A DNA stretch of 33,441 nucleotides from Betaproteobacteria bacterium (lineage in GTDB: Bacteria; Pseudomonadota; Gammaproteobacteria; Burkholderiales; Burkholderiaceae_D). Both the position numbers and the translations under genes were made by a program. The notes under the pieces are model-generated. The model searched no databases. It had not been told where the DNA came from and worked only from the letters and a program-made list of their open reading frames with translations. The first letter of the stretch is position 1, and each line of letters opens with the position of its first letter. Where the stretch lies: assembly GCA_013287275.1 (NCBI GenBank), contig JABDED010000019.1, positions 1 through 33,441 on the forward strand, written 5' to 3'. Below, one piece after another: positions 23,351 to 31,412 of the stretch.

Positions 23351-24535
23351 ATGATCGTCAAAACATCCAGTGCCTTGGCCCTGCCTCCCTTGCTGTTGTC
23401 TCCGTTGCTGCTGCTGGGCTGCGTGACTCCGGGCGAATCGCCGCCTGCCGCCAAAGATGGCGCAGCAGCGCCTGTCATGGCCAAACAGGCGCCGCCACCG
23501 GCGGCCGGCGCACCGGCACTGCCGGAACCGGTACTGGACGGCGGCAAGGCCGCGCCGACCGCCGTGCTCAACACCAGCTATTCGATCGACGGCCTGATCT
23601 TGCCCACCATGCGCGGCCAGCAGCTGGTACAGACCCGCAGCGACATGCGCCGCACCGATGCGGTGATGAATTTCGACAACCGCCTGATCAACGCCTTCGC
23701 CGGCGACAGCCGCTCCGCCGACATCGTCCGGCTGGACAAAAAACTGGTGTGGACCCTATACCCGGCCAAGAAAACCTATAAGGAGTGTCCGCTGGCAGGC
23801 TGCAGCAGCGGTTCATCCGCCACGCAGGAAAAACCCAAGCCCGAACAAAAGTCCAAGCCGTCCGAGCCCAACTGTCCGCTGACGCTGAAGAAAAACGAGC
23901 TGAAAGTGCTGGCCAGCGGCGAACGCAAGACCATCAACGGTTTCAGCACCGAACGCATACAACTGAACTGGACCGTGGAACTGGAAGACAAGCAGAGCCG
24001 GCGCACCAGCAACCGCGTGCAGCTGGACCTGTGGACCACGCCGGAAGTCGGCCAGATCAAACAGGTGCAGGCCGTCAACGACAGTTTCCAGAAACGCTGG
24101 ATGAGCGCGCTGGCGACGCCTGAACATCCATTTGGCAAATACCTGCCGCGCGAGGTAATGAGCTCCTTCAGCGGTTTGCTGCACAGCCTAGGCGCCAAGG
24201 ATGCCAAGGCTTTTGCGGCCTGGGGCAGCGAACTGAAAAAGGTGCACGGCTACCCGATCGCCACCACGCTGTCCTGGACCGTCAGCGGTAACGCCTGCAA
24301 TGATGAAACCGCGGGCAGCACAGCGCAAAGAACCGCGCTACCGCCTACCAGCGTCAGCGGCGCCATCAGCAGCCTGTTCGGCGGCATGGTGGAAGACAAG
24401 GTCAAGGATACCGCCAGGGGCGCCGCTGCCGGCGGCGCATTGGTGACCTATAACTATGAGGTCAGGACGATAGAAGTGAGGCCGGTCAGCGACAGTGGCT
24501 TCAGCCCCGATCCGGCTTACCAGCGCGCGCAGTAG
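23351..24535 (+). CDS. Lipoprotein of unknown function
   Basis: This 394-residue protein has a lipoprotein signal peptide: a hydrophobic stretch ending LLLLGC with lipidated Cys24, followed by VTPGE (no Asp at +2), so the outer membrane is the expected location. After a Pro/Ala-rich linker comes a domain with NTSYSIDGLILPTMRGQQLVQTRSDMRR and later RLDKKLVWTLYPAKKTYKECPL. That pattern, of a tracked residue reduced to what must be in its environment (DKxLxWxLxPxxKTYxE), resembles DUF4412-like periplasmic proteins. A Lys/Pro/Ser-rich stretch (SSATQEKPKPEQKSKPSEP) interrupts it. GGAGA at 23341-23345 fixes the start; the frame is open to 23231. It is divergent from the NHL-M23 gene. The function cannot be named. 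Confidence 0.75.
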   Translation: MIVKTSSALALPPLLLSPLLLLGCVTPGESPPAAKDGAAAPVMAKQAPPPAAGAPALPEPVLDGGKAAPTAVLNTSYSIDGLILPTMRGQQLVQTRSDMRRTDAVMNFDNRLINAFAGDSRSADIVRLDKKLVWTLYPAKKTYKECPLAGCSSGSSATQEKPKPEQKSKPSEPNCPLTLKKNELKVLASGERKTINGFSTERIQLNWTVELEDKQSRRTSNRVQLDLWTTPEVGQIKQVQAVNDSFQKRWMSALATPEHPFGKYLPREVMSSFSGLLHSLGAKDAKAFAAWGSELKKVHGYPIATTLSWTVSGNACNDETAGSTAQRTALPPTSVSGAISSLFGGMVEDKVKDTARGAAAGGALVTYNYEVRTIEVRPVSDSGFSPDPAYQRAQ

Positions 24536-24647
24536 TCCGGCGGCCAGGCGGCACGCAGCTTGGCTTTCATTTTCCTGCAACAATTTTTCATGAACTTTTC
24601 CGGCAAACTCTGCTACTCTTTTATTGTGCATATTCCAATTAAAGAAG

Positions 24648-24703
24648 GCACAGCGGGAAAGGTGCAAGCCGACGTTGCCGGCCAATCTGGTGGCAAGGCC
24701 GGC
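24648..24703 (+). other. Structured leader upstream of the GlsB/YeaQ gene
   Basis: Two hairpins stand in the 262-base gap: GCAC (24648-24651) with GTGC (24662-24665), and GCCGGCC (24677-24683) with GGCCGGC (24697-24703), separated by AAGCC. The second stem is strong. No T-tract follows, and the ATG is about 95 bases further. It could be a leader RNA structure or simply the 3' hairpin of the lipoprotein transcript. Confidence 0.35.
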
Positions 24704-24797
24704 GGGTAATCAGAACAATGCACCTGCATCATCGAAGCCGGGAATCTCGTTCCATCTGCTTTGATCCAGCATTTTTAACTGAAAAGGGACAAAAATA

Positions 24798-25052
24798 ATG
24801 ATGCATTACATTTGGATGTTCATAGTCGGTATCATCGTCGGTGCCATCGCCCGCTTCATCGTTCCGGGCAGCGAGCATATAGGCTGGCTGCTGACCGGCG
24901 TGCTGGGCATAGTAGGCTCGTTTGTCGGCGGCTTTATCGGCCGCCTGTTCAGCAAACCGGCAGACGGCGCGCTGGTTCATCCGGCCGGCCTGATCATGTC
25001 CGTGATCGGCGCCATCATCGTATTGGTCGTCTATAACCATCTGCCGCACTGA
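24798..25052 (+). CDS. GlsB/YeaQ/YmgE family stress-response membrane protein
   Basis: This 84-residue inner-membrane protein has three helices: YIWMFIVGIIVGAIARFIV (residues 4-22), a glycine-rich second one (IGWLLTGVLGIVGSFVGGFIGRLF, 28-51) and LIMSVIGAIIVLVVYNHL (65-82). The GxxxGxxAR and GxxGSFVGG patterns and the length are those of the transglycosylase-associated GlsB/YeaQ family, linked to general stress responses; the molecular role is not established. AAGGGA about 10 bases before ATG 24798 serves as ribosome binding site. The gene appears monocistronic, with a hairpin on each side. Confidence 0.9.
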   Translation: MMHYIWMFIVGIIVGAIARFIVPGSEHIGWLLTGVLGIVGSFVGGFIGRLFSKPADGALVHPAGLIMSVIGAIIVLVVYNHLPH

Positions 25053-25071
25053 TCCAGGTATTCTGCACCAA

Positions 25072-25117
25072 AGGGGCTACGCCGGGTCTGGGTCAAATCC
25101 TGGGGAACGTAGCCCCT
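25072..25117. terminator. Stem-loop between the GlsB gene and the helicase gene
   Basis: AGGGGCTACG (25072-25081) and CGTAGCCCCT (25108-25117) are perfect 10-bp complements around a 26-base loop. It lies between two convergent genes and could end both transcripts, but no T-tract is present on either side; a REP-like unit is the alternative. Confidence 0.5.
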
Positions 25118-25152
25118 GCCAAAGCAAGCGGCAAAACTGAAACCGCCTCAGC

Positions 25153-27642
25153 TTACTTGCCTTCATCCCTTTTCAATGCCACGTCAGTCGCCGTTTTACT
25201 GATTACCGCCGGCTCCCACCACGCCGGCAGCAAGGCCCTGACCTCGGCGCGCTTGAACCTGTCATCGATCAGGTAGACAACCCCCTTATCCGTTTGCGTG
25301 CGTATCACACGCCCTGCCGCCTGCACCACTTTTTGCAAACCGGGATACAGGTAGGCATAGTCGTATCCGCGGCCAAAAACCGCATTCATGCGCTGCATGA
25401 TCTGTTCATTGACGGGATTCAGTTGCGGCAGGCCCAGTGTCGCGATGAAGGCGCCTATCAGGCGGCTGCCCGGCAGGTCTATGCCCTCGGCGAAGGCGCC
25501 GCCCAACACTGCAAAACCCACGCCCTCGCTGCCGGCCGTGAAGCGCGCCAGGAACTCTTCGCGCGCGGCCTCTTCCATCCCGCGCGACTGTTCCCATAGT
25601 GCGATATCCGGGTAGCGCTCCCTGAACAGGCCGCTCACTTTTTGCAGGTAATCAAAGCTGCTGAAGAAAGCCAGGTAATTGCCCGGCTGCCGCTGATATT
25701 GCGCCGCGATCAGGTCCGCTATCGGCGCCAGCGAATCATCCCGATGCTGGTAGCGGGTGGAGATATTCCCGACTATCTTCACCTCCAGTTGCCCGGCGCT
25801 GAAAGGCGACTCCACGTCTATCCACGGCGTATCTTCCGGCAGGCCCAGCATGTCGCTATAAAAATACCAGGGGCTCAGGGTAGCCGAAAACAGCACCGCG
25901 CAATGGGCGGCAGCAAAGCGCGGCGCCAGGAAAGGCGCGGGCACGATATTGCGTATGCACAGCAGCGCGTTCTTGCGATAAGCCGCGCCGGTGCCGGTAT
26001 CAACATCCTTGATCACGTCAAACAGCGAATGCTCGCCGAAAGCCTCGGCCAATTGTGTGAACAGCAAGGCATCAAAGTAAAAACGCAGCAGCTTGCTGTC
26101 CTGCGCGATGGCATTGCCGGGCGGCGAGGATGGCTCGCCGGCCAGGTCTGTAGCCGCAGTATTCCCTGCATCACCCACTGCGCCGCTGACCATGTAATCG
26201 CCGATCGCCGTCGCCGCCTGTTGCATCGCCTGCAGGAACTTGTCGGGGATCTGCGGATACACCTGGTAGCGCGCGCCCTGCTCCTTGTGCAGGGCATTCC
26301 ACTGGCGGCTGACCCTGTCCAGGGATTTTTTCAGTATGGCAGGCGCGGAACGGCGCATGATGTTGAATTCCGCCTGGTCCAGTTCGGCGCTATACATCTT
26401 GCGGCCGCGCTCTATCATATTGTGCGCCTCGTCCACCAGCACGCCGACCCGCCACTGGTTAAGCTGAGTCATGGCATGCAGCATCGCGCTGATGTCGAAA
26501 TAATAGTTGTAGTCACCCACGATCACGTCCGCCCAGCGCGCCAGGTCCTGGCTCAGGTAATAGGGGCAGACCTGGTGCTCGCGCGCCACTATCCTCAGGC
26601 TGGCCTGGTCCAGCATGCCCTCTCCCGCTGGCTGGATTCCAGGTTCAACTCTAGCCGCAGCCAATTGCACCGCGGCCTGCCGCGCCTGCGGCAGCCTGTC
26701 GTAGAAGCCGTGCGCCAGCGGACAGGATTCACCGTGGCAAGCCTTGTCCGGGTGTTCGCAAGCCTTGTCGCGCGCCACCAGTTCCAGCACCCGCAGCGGC
26801 AGCAGCGGCCGCAGTAGCTTTGCGTCCCTGCCTTGCCTGAGGGTGTCCAATGCATGCAGCGCCAGCTTGCGTCCCGGCGTCTTGGCAGACAGGAAGAAAA
26901 TCTTGTCCAGCCCCTGCCTCGGCATCGCCTTCAACACGGGATACAGGGTGCCTATGGTCTTGCCTATGCCGGTAGGCGCCTGCGCCATCAGGCAGCGGCC
27001 GGTATGCGCGGCCTTGTAGACGGTCTCGGCCAGATGGCGCTGGCCGGTGCGGAAGGAGGCGTGCGGGAAGCCCAGGTCGTTCAATGCCAGGTCGCGCGCG
27101 CGGCGATGCGCAAGCTCCTGCCCGGCCCAGGCCAGGAAGCGTTCGCATTGTTCTTCAAAATAATTTTTCAGGTCAGCGGCAGAACAAGCCTGAATCAGCA
27201 CGGTTTCTTTCTGGCTGCCTATATCGTAATAGACCAGGGCCAGGTTCACTTCCGCCAGGCCCATTTGCAGGCACAGCAGGTGACCGTAGATTTTCACCTG
27301 CGCCCAGTGCAGGTGCCTGTGATTGGCAGGCATTTTTTTCAGGTCGCCGCGATAGGTCTTGATTTCTTCCAGCTGCTTCTTGAGCGGGTCATAGCCGTCT
27401 GCCCTGCCGCGCACCGCCAGATTCTTGTACTCGCCGGCCAGGCTCAGTTCTTTCAGGTAGCCGCTGGCGCGGCGCCCCGTCACTGCCGCGTGCCCGGCAA
27501 TGCCTTCCTGCGCCGTCGGCGATGGGGTAAAGCGCAAGTCCAGGTCACCCAGCTTGGCGGTGAATTCGCACAGCGCGCGCACTGCCACAATATACGGCGC
27601 GGTATACGGCGCCTGCGCCTGTGTCTGCGCTTGTGCTTGCAT
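25153..27642 (-). CDS. XPD/DinG-type Fe-S DNA helicase with N-terminal Cas4-like nuclease domain
   Basis: This 829-residue superfamily-2 helicase has an N-terminal PD-(D/E)xK-like domain (about 15-180) with Asp82 in RGRADGYDP and the E93-x-K95 pair in LEEIKTY, the pattern of the Cas4/RecB nuclease fold. Walker A is APTGIGKT at 222-229. Four cysteines, C295, C302, C307 and C359, are placed as in the XPD iron-sulphur cluster. Walker B is VDEAH with DEAH at 404-407. C-terminal motifs include AVLFSATL, GGAFAEGIDLPG and QAAGRVIRTQTDKG. Such enzymes unwind DNA 5' to 3'. It follows the Fan1-like gene with 10 bases between stop and start (ATG 27642; the longer frame to 27717 would overlap). The start is a low-complexity run of Gln-Ala. 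Confidence 0.9.
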   Translation of the reverse strand: MQAQAQTQAQAPYTAPYIVAVRALCEFTAKLGDLDLRFTPSPTAQEGIAGHAAVTGRRASGYLKELSLAGEYKNLAVRGRADGYDPLKKQLEEIKTYRGDLKKMPANHRHLHWAQVKIYGHLLCLQMGLAEVNLALVYYDIGSQKETVLIQACSAADLKNYFEEQCERFLAWAGQELAHRRARDLALNDLGFPHASFRTGQRHLAETVYKAAHTGRCLMAQAPTGIGKTIGTLYPVLKAMPRQGLDKIFFLSAKTPGRKLALHALDTLRQGRDAKLLRPLLPLRVLELVARDKACEHPDKACHGESCPLAHGFYDRLPQARQAAVQLAAARVEPGIQPAGEGMLDQASLRIVAREHQVCPYYLSQDLARWADVIVGDYNYYFDISAMLHAMTQLNQWRVGVLVDEAHNMIERGRKMYSAELDQAEFNIMRRSAPAILKKSLDRVSRQWNALHKEQGARYQVYPQIPDKFLQAMQQAATAIGDYMVSGAVGDAGNTAATDLAGEPSSPPGNAIAQDSKLLRFYFDALLFTQLAEAFGEHSLFDVIKDVDTGTGAAYRKNALLCIRNIVPAPFLAPRFAAAHCAVLFSATLSPWYFYSDMLGLPEDTPWIDVESPFSAGQLEVKIVGNISTRYQHRDDSLAPIADLIAAQYQRQPGNYLAFFSSFDYLQKVSGLFRERYPDIALWEQSRGMEEAAREEFLARFTAGSEGVGFAVLGGAFAEGIDLPGSRLIGAFIATLGLPQLNPVNEQIMQRMNAVFGRGYDYAYLYPGLQKVVQAAGRVIRTQTDKGVVYLIDDRFKRAEVRALLPAWWEPAVISKTATDVALKRDEGK

Positions 27643-27652
27643 CGGCGTCAGC

Positions 27653-29314
27653 TCAGCCAAGCTCGCCCTCCTCCGCCCACTGCACGTAGCACACCGCGAC
27701 CGGCATATCGTGCGCAACGCAGTAATCGAGCCAGCGTATCTGGTTATCCTGCAGGCGGTCGCCCGGTCCCTTCACCTCGATCAAGCGGTAGCGCTGCTCC
27801 TGCGGCCAGAACTGGATCAGGTCGGGCAAGCCGGAGCGGTTGGATTTGATATCCTGCAAAATCCGTTCGAACCATTTCTTCAGATGCGCAGCCGGGATGC
27901 AAGCCAGCGCCTGCTCCAGCAATTCTTCGGTCAGGCTGTCCCAGAACACAAACGGCGACTGTATGCCCGCCTTCACCGCAAAGCACTGGCGTACGGTGTG
28001 CTTGTATTGACCGCTGTCCAGTTGCGACAGGCAGGCGTCAAATTCCGCCGCACGCCGCCGGTAGAAATCGGCACTGTGCAAGTCTGCCGGCCCGGTATGG
28101 AAGGGATGGAAAAAAGCGCCCGGCAACGCGATGAAGACCGCATCCCAGCACAGCAGGCCGAACAGGGAATTGACCAGCGTATTTTCCACATAATGCACCG
28201 TTGCATCCGCATGCATCTGCGCCAGATGGTCGCGGACCACGCCCTCCACCCAGAATTCTTCCTGCGGCCTGGGCAGCCGCAATTCGACATTATGCAATAC
28301 CAGCGGCACGCCGGCGGGCAGCCTGGGCTGGCCCAGCTTGCGCCGCAGCCTGGGCAGCATGCGCGATACTTGCTGCTGCTCCGCCTCGCTCTCAGGCTCT
28401 TGCCGCGCGATTTCGGCCAGTTCAAATGCGGCGGCAAAGTCTTCCAGCCGCTCCAGCACACGGATCGCGCGTGCGCGGGCACCGGGATAGCTGCAGTTGC
28501 GGTAGATCGCCAGCGCCGCCGGCCAGTCCTGCAGTTTTTCGGCATGCTGCGCGATCTGGAACAGCAGCTTGCTGCGCCGGCCTTCCAGCCACGGATTATC
28601 GAGCTCCCCGCCGATATCCTGGATCACTTCGGCCAGCGGTTCTTCCAACTGAAAGCGCTCGCGGCACCGCTGCAGGTGCAGATAGGCATCCACGTCGGCT
28701 CGGGTGCGGAAACCGCGTGAAGCGGCAGAAAACTCCACCTTTTCATATTTGTAGATGCCCAGGTCGGCCAGCACGAATTCCGACCAGTCCTGGTACAGGT
28801 TGCCGAAGAACATCAGGCGCAGGCGGTCGCACAGCGGGCCTATCTGCAAATGATAAATACAGTCATCGCAAGCCGGATACCAGTCCCGCAGGCTGCGCAC
28901 TTCATCGCCGAAATCCGAGCGCAGGGCTTCCAGCTGGTCTGCCTTTTTTGCGACAGCCAGACTTGCCGACAAATCCAGCGCCTGGGCGATTTCATCCTTC
29001 TTCAGCAGCGCAAACAGGTGCTCCAGGTATAACAGAGGTTCATCATCGATCCAGCCGGCCTCCACCAGCGGCGCGGCAGCATCGCGCGTATCGCCGATCT
29101 CGGCATAGTTCAATTTACTGGCGCGGAACAGTTCCCCCTTGCGCATCACCATCCTGACCAGCAAGGCTTGCGATGCCTGCGGCAAGGCGACAAAGCTGCG
29201 GATAAAACCGCGCTCTTCGCCGATCAGCAAATCGTCGTAGCGCGTGGCAATCCAGTCCAGCACCGTGTGGAAATTGTTCAGGTAGTAGTGAGGGTTTTCC
29301 AGGGTGGGAAGCAT
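27653..29314 (-). CDS. Fan1-like structure-specific nuclease, VRR-NUC domain
   Basis: This 553-residue protein is close in length to Pseudomonas aeruginosa Fan1. The C-terminal VRR-NUC domain has the catalytic set Asp498 (SGLPDLIQF) and E513-V-K515 (YRLIEVKGPGDRLQDNQ), the PD-(D/E)xK motif followed by the characteristic GPGDRLxxNQ. The N-terminal half is helical (LENPHYYLNNFHTVLDWIATRYDDLL; FVALPQASQALLVRMVMRKGELFR), corresponding to the SAP-like DNA-binding part, then a TPR-like middle. Fan1 enzymes cut 5' flaps and trim interstrand crosslinks. It is the first gene of an operon with the XPD-type helicase, and a LexA-type box lies 89 bases upstream of its start. Confidence 0.92.
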   Translation of the reverse strand: MLPTLENPHYYLNNFHTVLDWIATRYDDLLIGEERGFIRSFVALPQASQALLVRMVMRKGELFRASKLNYAEIGDTRDAAAPLVEAGWIDDEPLLYLEHLFALLKKDEIAQALDLSASLAVAKKADQLEALRSDFGDEVRSLRDWYPACDDCIYHLQIGPLCDRLRLMFFGNLYQDWSEFVLADLGIYKYEKVEFSAASRGFRTRADVDAYLHLQRCRERFQLEEPLAEVIQDIGGELDNPWLEGRRSKLLFQIAQHAEKLQDWPAALAIYRNCSYPGARARAIRVLERLEDFAAAFELAEIARQEPESEAEQQQVSRMLPRLRRKLGQPRLPAGVPLVLHNVELRLPRPQEEFWVEGVVRDHLAQMHADATVHYVENTLVNSLFGLLCWDAVFIALPGAFFHPFHTGPADLHSADFYRRRAAEFDACLSQLDSGQYKHTVRQCFAVKAGIQSPFVFWDSLTEELLEQALACIPAAHLKKWFERILQDIKSNRSGLPDLIQFWPQEQRYRLIEVKGPGDRLQDNQIRWLDYCVAHDMPVAVCYVQWAEEGELG

Positions 29315-29402
29315 GGGATGGATGAAAACGATATCGGCCCTCCCAACTTGGCGGGCATAACAGGGAAAGCAGGAATATTAATTAATCAAAAATTGCGATT
29401 AA

Positions 29403-29418
29403 CTGTACATAATCACAG
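29403..29418. promoter_or_regulatory. LexA (SOS) box upstream of the Fan1-helicase operon
   Basis: CTGTACATAATCACAG fits the LexA consensus CTGT-N8-ACAG exactly, with an A-T rich centre and the flanking A/T bases (AACTGT...ACAGTA) usual for real boxes. The only downstream gene on the minus strand is the Fan1-like nuclease; on the other side lies the 3' end of ggt, so the box belongs to the repair operon. Confidence 0.8.
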
Positions 29419-29513
29419 TATATCACCGTCTTCCGGGCTAAGCCGGATTTATACGGGGATTTTGGGGAAGGAAGAAAAACCGGCCACACAGATGGCAGCC
29501 GGACGGATGCAAT

Positions 29514-31238
29514 TTAAAAACCCTGGGCCAGGCCCGAGTTCCGGCGCGGATCATTGGCGCCGTAAAACTTGTTCGCACCACGCGGCTTGCCGTCTGCGGA
29601 AGGCGCTCCCACCAGTATTGCCGCCACATGGTTGGCCGGTTGCGGGGCGCCCAAGTTATGCCCCATCGCGGTTAATATCTTGCGGGTGTCGGGGCTGAGT
29701 CCATTGACTTCCACATTGGTCACATCCGGCAGCCATTGCTGGTGGAAACGCGGCGCATCCACCGCTTCCTGGATATTCATGCCATAGTCGATCACGTTCA
29801 GTATCGTGTGCACCACCGCGGTAATGATGCGGCTGCCACCCGGCGTGCCAACCACCATGAAGGGCTTGCCGTCGCGCGTCACTATTGTCGGCGCCATCGA
29901 GCTCAGGGGCCGCTTGCCGGGGGCGATGGAGTTGGCTTCGCCCTGCACCAGTCCGTACATATTCGGCACGCCTATCTTCGCCGTGAAATCGTCCATCTCG
30001 TCATTCATCAGCACGCCGGTGCCGGCGGCAGTCACCTTGGCGCCAAACCAGTCATTGATCGTATAGGTCACCGATACCGCATTGCCTTCCTTGTCGACGA
30101 TGGAGTAGTGCGTGGTATTGCTGCCCTCGTGCGGAGGCACGCCGGGCTTGATGTCCTTGGATATACCGGCCTTCGCAGGATCGATACTGGCGCGTATCTT
30201 TGCCGCATAGGCCTTGTCCAGCAATCTGTCCAGCGGATTTTTTACAAAATCCGGATCGCCCAGGTAGCTGTTGCGGTCCATATATGAGTGGCGCATCGCC
30301 TCTATCTCGTAGTGCACACCTTGTGCCGAACCATAGCCCAGCTCCTTCAGCGGATAGGCTTCCACGATATTCAAGATTTCGCAGATCACCACGCCGCCGG
30401 AACTCGGTGGCGGAGCCGATACGATATGGTAGCCGCGGTAGTCGCACTCTACCGGCGCCAACTCCCTGACCTTGTACTGGTCCAGGTCGGCCTGCGTCAA
30501 GATGCCCTTGCCGGCCTGGCTGGCGGCCACCAGCGCCTTGCCCACCTGCCCTTTGTAAAAGCCGTCAGCGCCGTTGCGGCTGATCTGCAGCAGGGTCCTG
30601 GCCAGGTCTTTTTGCACCAGCACCTGCCCCGGCTTGAACGGCTCGCCCTTGTTCAGGAAGATCGCCGCCGACGGCGCATCCTTGCGGAAGTCCTCGGTCG
30701 CGGTCAGCAGCATGTCGACGTCGCCCTCATCCAGCGTGAAGCCGCCCTGTGCATAGGCAAGCGCCGGCGCTATCACTGCCTGGCGCTTCATCGTGCCGTA
30801 TTTCTTCAGCGCATATTCCATGCCGGCCACGCTGCCCGGCACGCCTGCCGCCAGGTAACCGTTAGTGGACAGGCCCTTGACCACATTGCCGTTCGCGTCC
30901 AGGTACATATTGGCGGTCGCCGCCAATGGCGCTTTTTCACGGAAATCGAGGAAGGTCTTGCGGCCGTCCGCCAACTGTATCGTCATGAAGCCGCCGCCGC
31001 CCAGGTTGCCGGCCGCCGGATACACCACCGCCAGCGCATAGCCGACCGCCACTGCCGCATCCACCGCATTGCCGCCTTTTTTCAAGACATCCACGCCGAC
31101 CTTGGTGGCGAGGTGCTGGGCCGCGACCACCATGCCGTGTTCCGCCGCTACCGGCGCCTGCGAAGCCGCCTGCACCGAACAGGAGAACAGCGCTGCAATA
31201 GTGACGGCCAGGGTTTGTCGTATCAGATGGATTTGCAT
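29514..31238 (-). CDS. ggt: Gamma-glutamyltransferase
   Basis: This 574-residue periplasmic enzyme hydrolyses or transfers the gamma-glutamyl group of glutathione. It has a signal peptide (LAVTIAALFSCSVQAAS, cleaved near 25). The substrate-binding Arg is Arg99 in LDFREKAP. Autoproteolysis should occur before Thr375 in GSNTTHYSIVD, which becomes the N-terminal nucleophile of the small subunit, as in E. coli (Thr391). GTPGGSRI at 464-471 forms the Gly-Gly oxyanion site and PLSSMAPT at 444-451 the substrate loop. GAGGAGA ahead of ATG 31238 is a strong ribosome binding site. It lies 174 bases downstream of an M19 dipeptidase on the same strand, a pairing that would complete glutathione degradation. 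Confidence 0.96.
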   Translation of the reverse strand: MQIHLIRQTLAVTIAALFSCSVQAASQAPVAAEHGMVVAAQHLATKVGVDVLKKGGNAVDAAVAVGYALAVVYPAAGNLGGGGFMTIQLADGRKTFLDFREKAPLAATANMYLDANGNVVKGLSTNGYLAAGVPGSVAGMEYALKKYGTMKRQAVIAPALAYAQGGFTLDEGDVDMLLTATEDFRKDAPSAAIFLNKGEPFKPGQVLVQKDLARTLLQISRNGADGFYKGQVGKALVAASQAGKGILTQADLDQYKVRELAPVECDYRGYHIVSAPPPSSGGVVICEILNIVEAYPLKELGYGSAQGVHYEIEAMRHSYMDRNSYLGDPDFVKNPLDRLLDKAYAAKIRASIDPAKAGISKDIKPGVPPHEGSNTTHYSIVDKEGNAVSVTYTINDWFGAKVTAAGTGVLMNDEMDDFTAKIGVPNMYGLVQGEANSIAPGKRPLSSMAPTIVTRDGKPFMVVGTPGGSRIITAVVHTILNVIDYGMNIQEAVDAPRFHQQWLPDVTNVEVNGLSPDTRKILTAMGHNLGAPQPANHVAAILVGAPSADGKPRGANKFYGANDPRRNSGLAQGF

Positions 31239-31269
31239 AGTCTGGATCTCCTCGGGTTTTGGTTTGAAG

Positions 31270-31297
31270 CTCCCCCCCCCCCGCTTGCGGGAGAGGG
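31270..31297. repeat. Poly-C tract joined to a palindrome in the ggt upstream region
   Basis: Eleven C (31272-31282) run into GCTTGCGGGAGAGGG. CCCGC-TT-GCGGG forms a hairpin, and the unit looks like the common CCCTCTCCCGC...GCGGGAGAGGG repeat whose left arm has slid into a homopolymer. It lies about 35 bases upstream of the ggt start codon. Confidence 0.5.
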
Positions 31298-31412
31298 AAA
31301 TTTGTCATCGCAGTATCTGCATAGTTAAAACTGGCTGCTTACTGAAGTAAGGGTATCTTATTATCAAAACTCCAATCGGGACGAATTTTTTGTTTCAAGC
31401 TATTACAAGACA

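Noticed and set aside
24591-24618. Extracytoplasmic-function sigma promoter (GAACTT) upstream of the GlsB/YeaQ gene
   Set aside because: The -35-like GAACTT is present, but no matching -10 of a known ECF class follows at 16-17 bases.
24640-24710. Cyclic-di-GMP-I or cobalamin riboswitch before the GlsB/YeaQ gene
   Set aside because: Isolated words fit (GTGCAAGCC, GCCGGCC), but the GAAA-tetraloop receptor of the first class and the CACTG/CCTGCC parts of the second are absent, and the element is too short.
26833-27849. Long plus-strand ORF of 338 codons, and similar long frames opposite the kinase, Ggt and helicase genes
   Set aside because: These are antisense shadows of GC-rich coding sequence; the composition is rich in Arg, Gln and His without domains, while the minus-strand genes have full catalytic motifs.
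25153-29418. CRISPR-associated locus, because of the Cas4-like domain
   Set aside because: No repeat array and no cas1/cas2 or effector gene; the helicase is paired with a Fan1-like nuclease under a LexA box, which indicates DNA repair.
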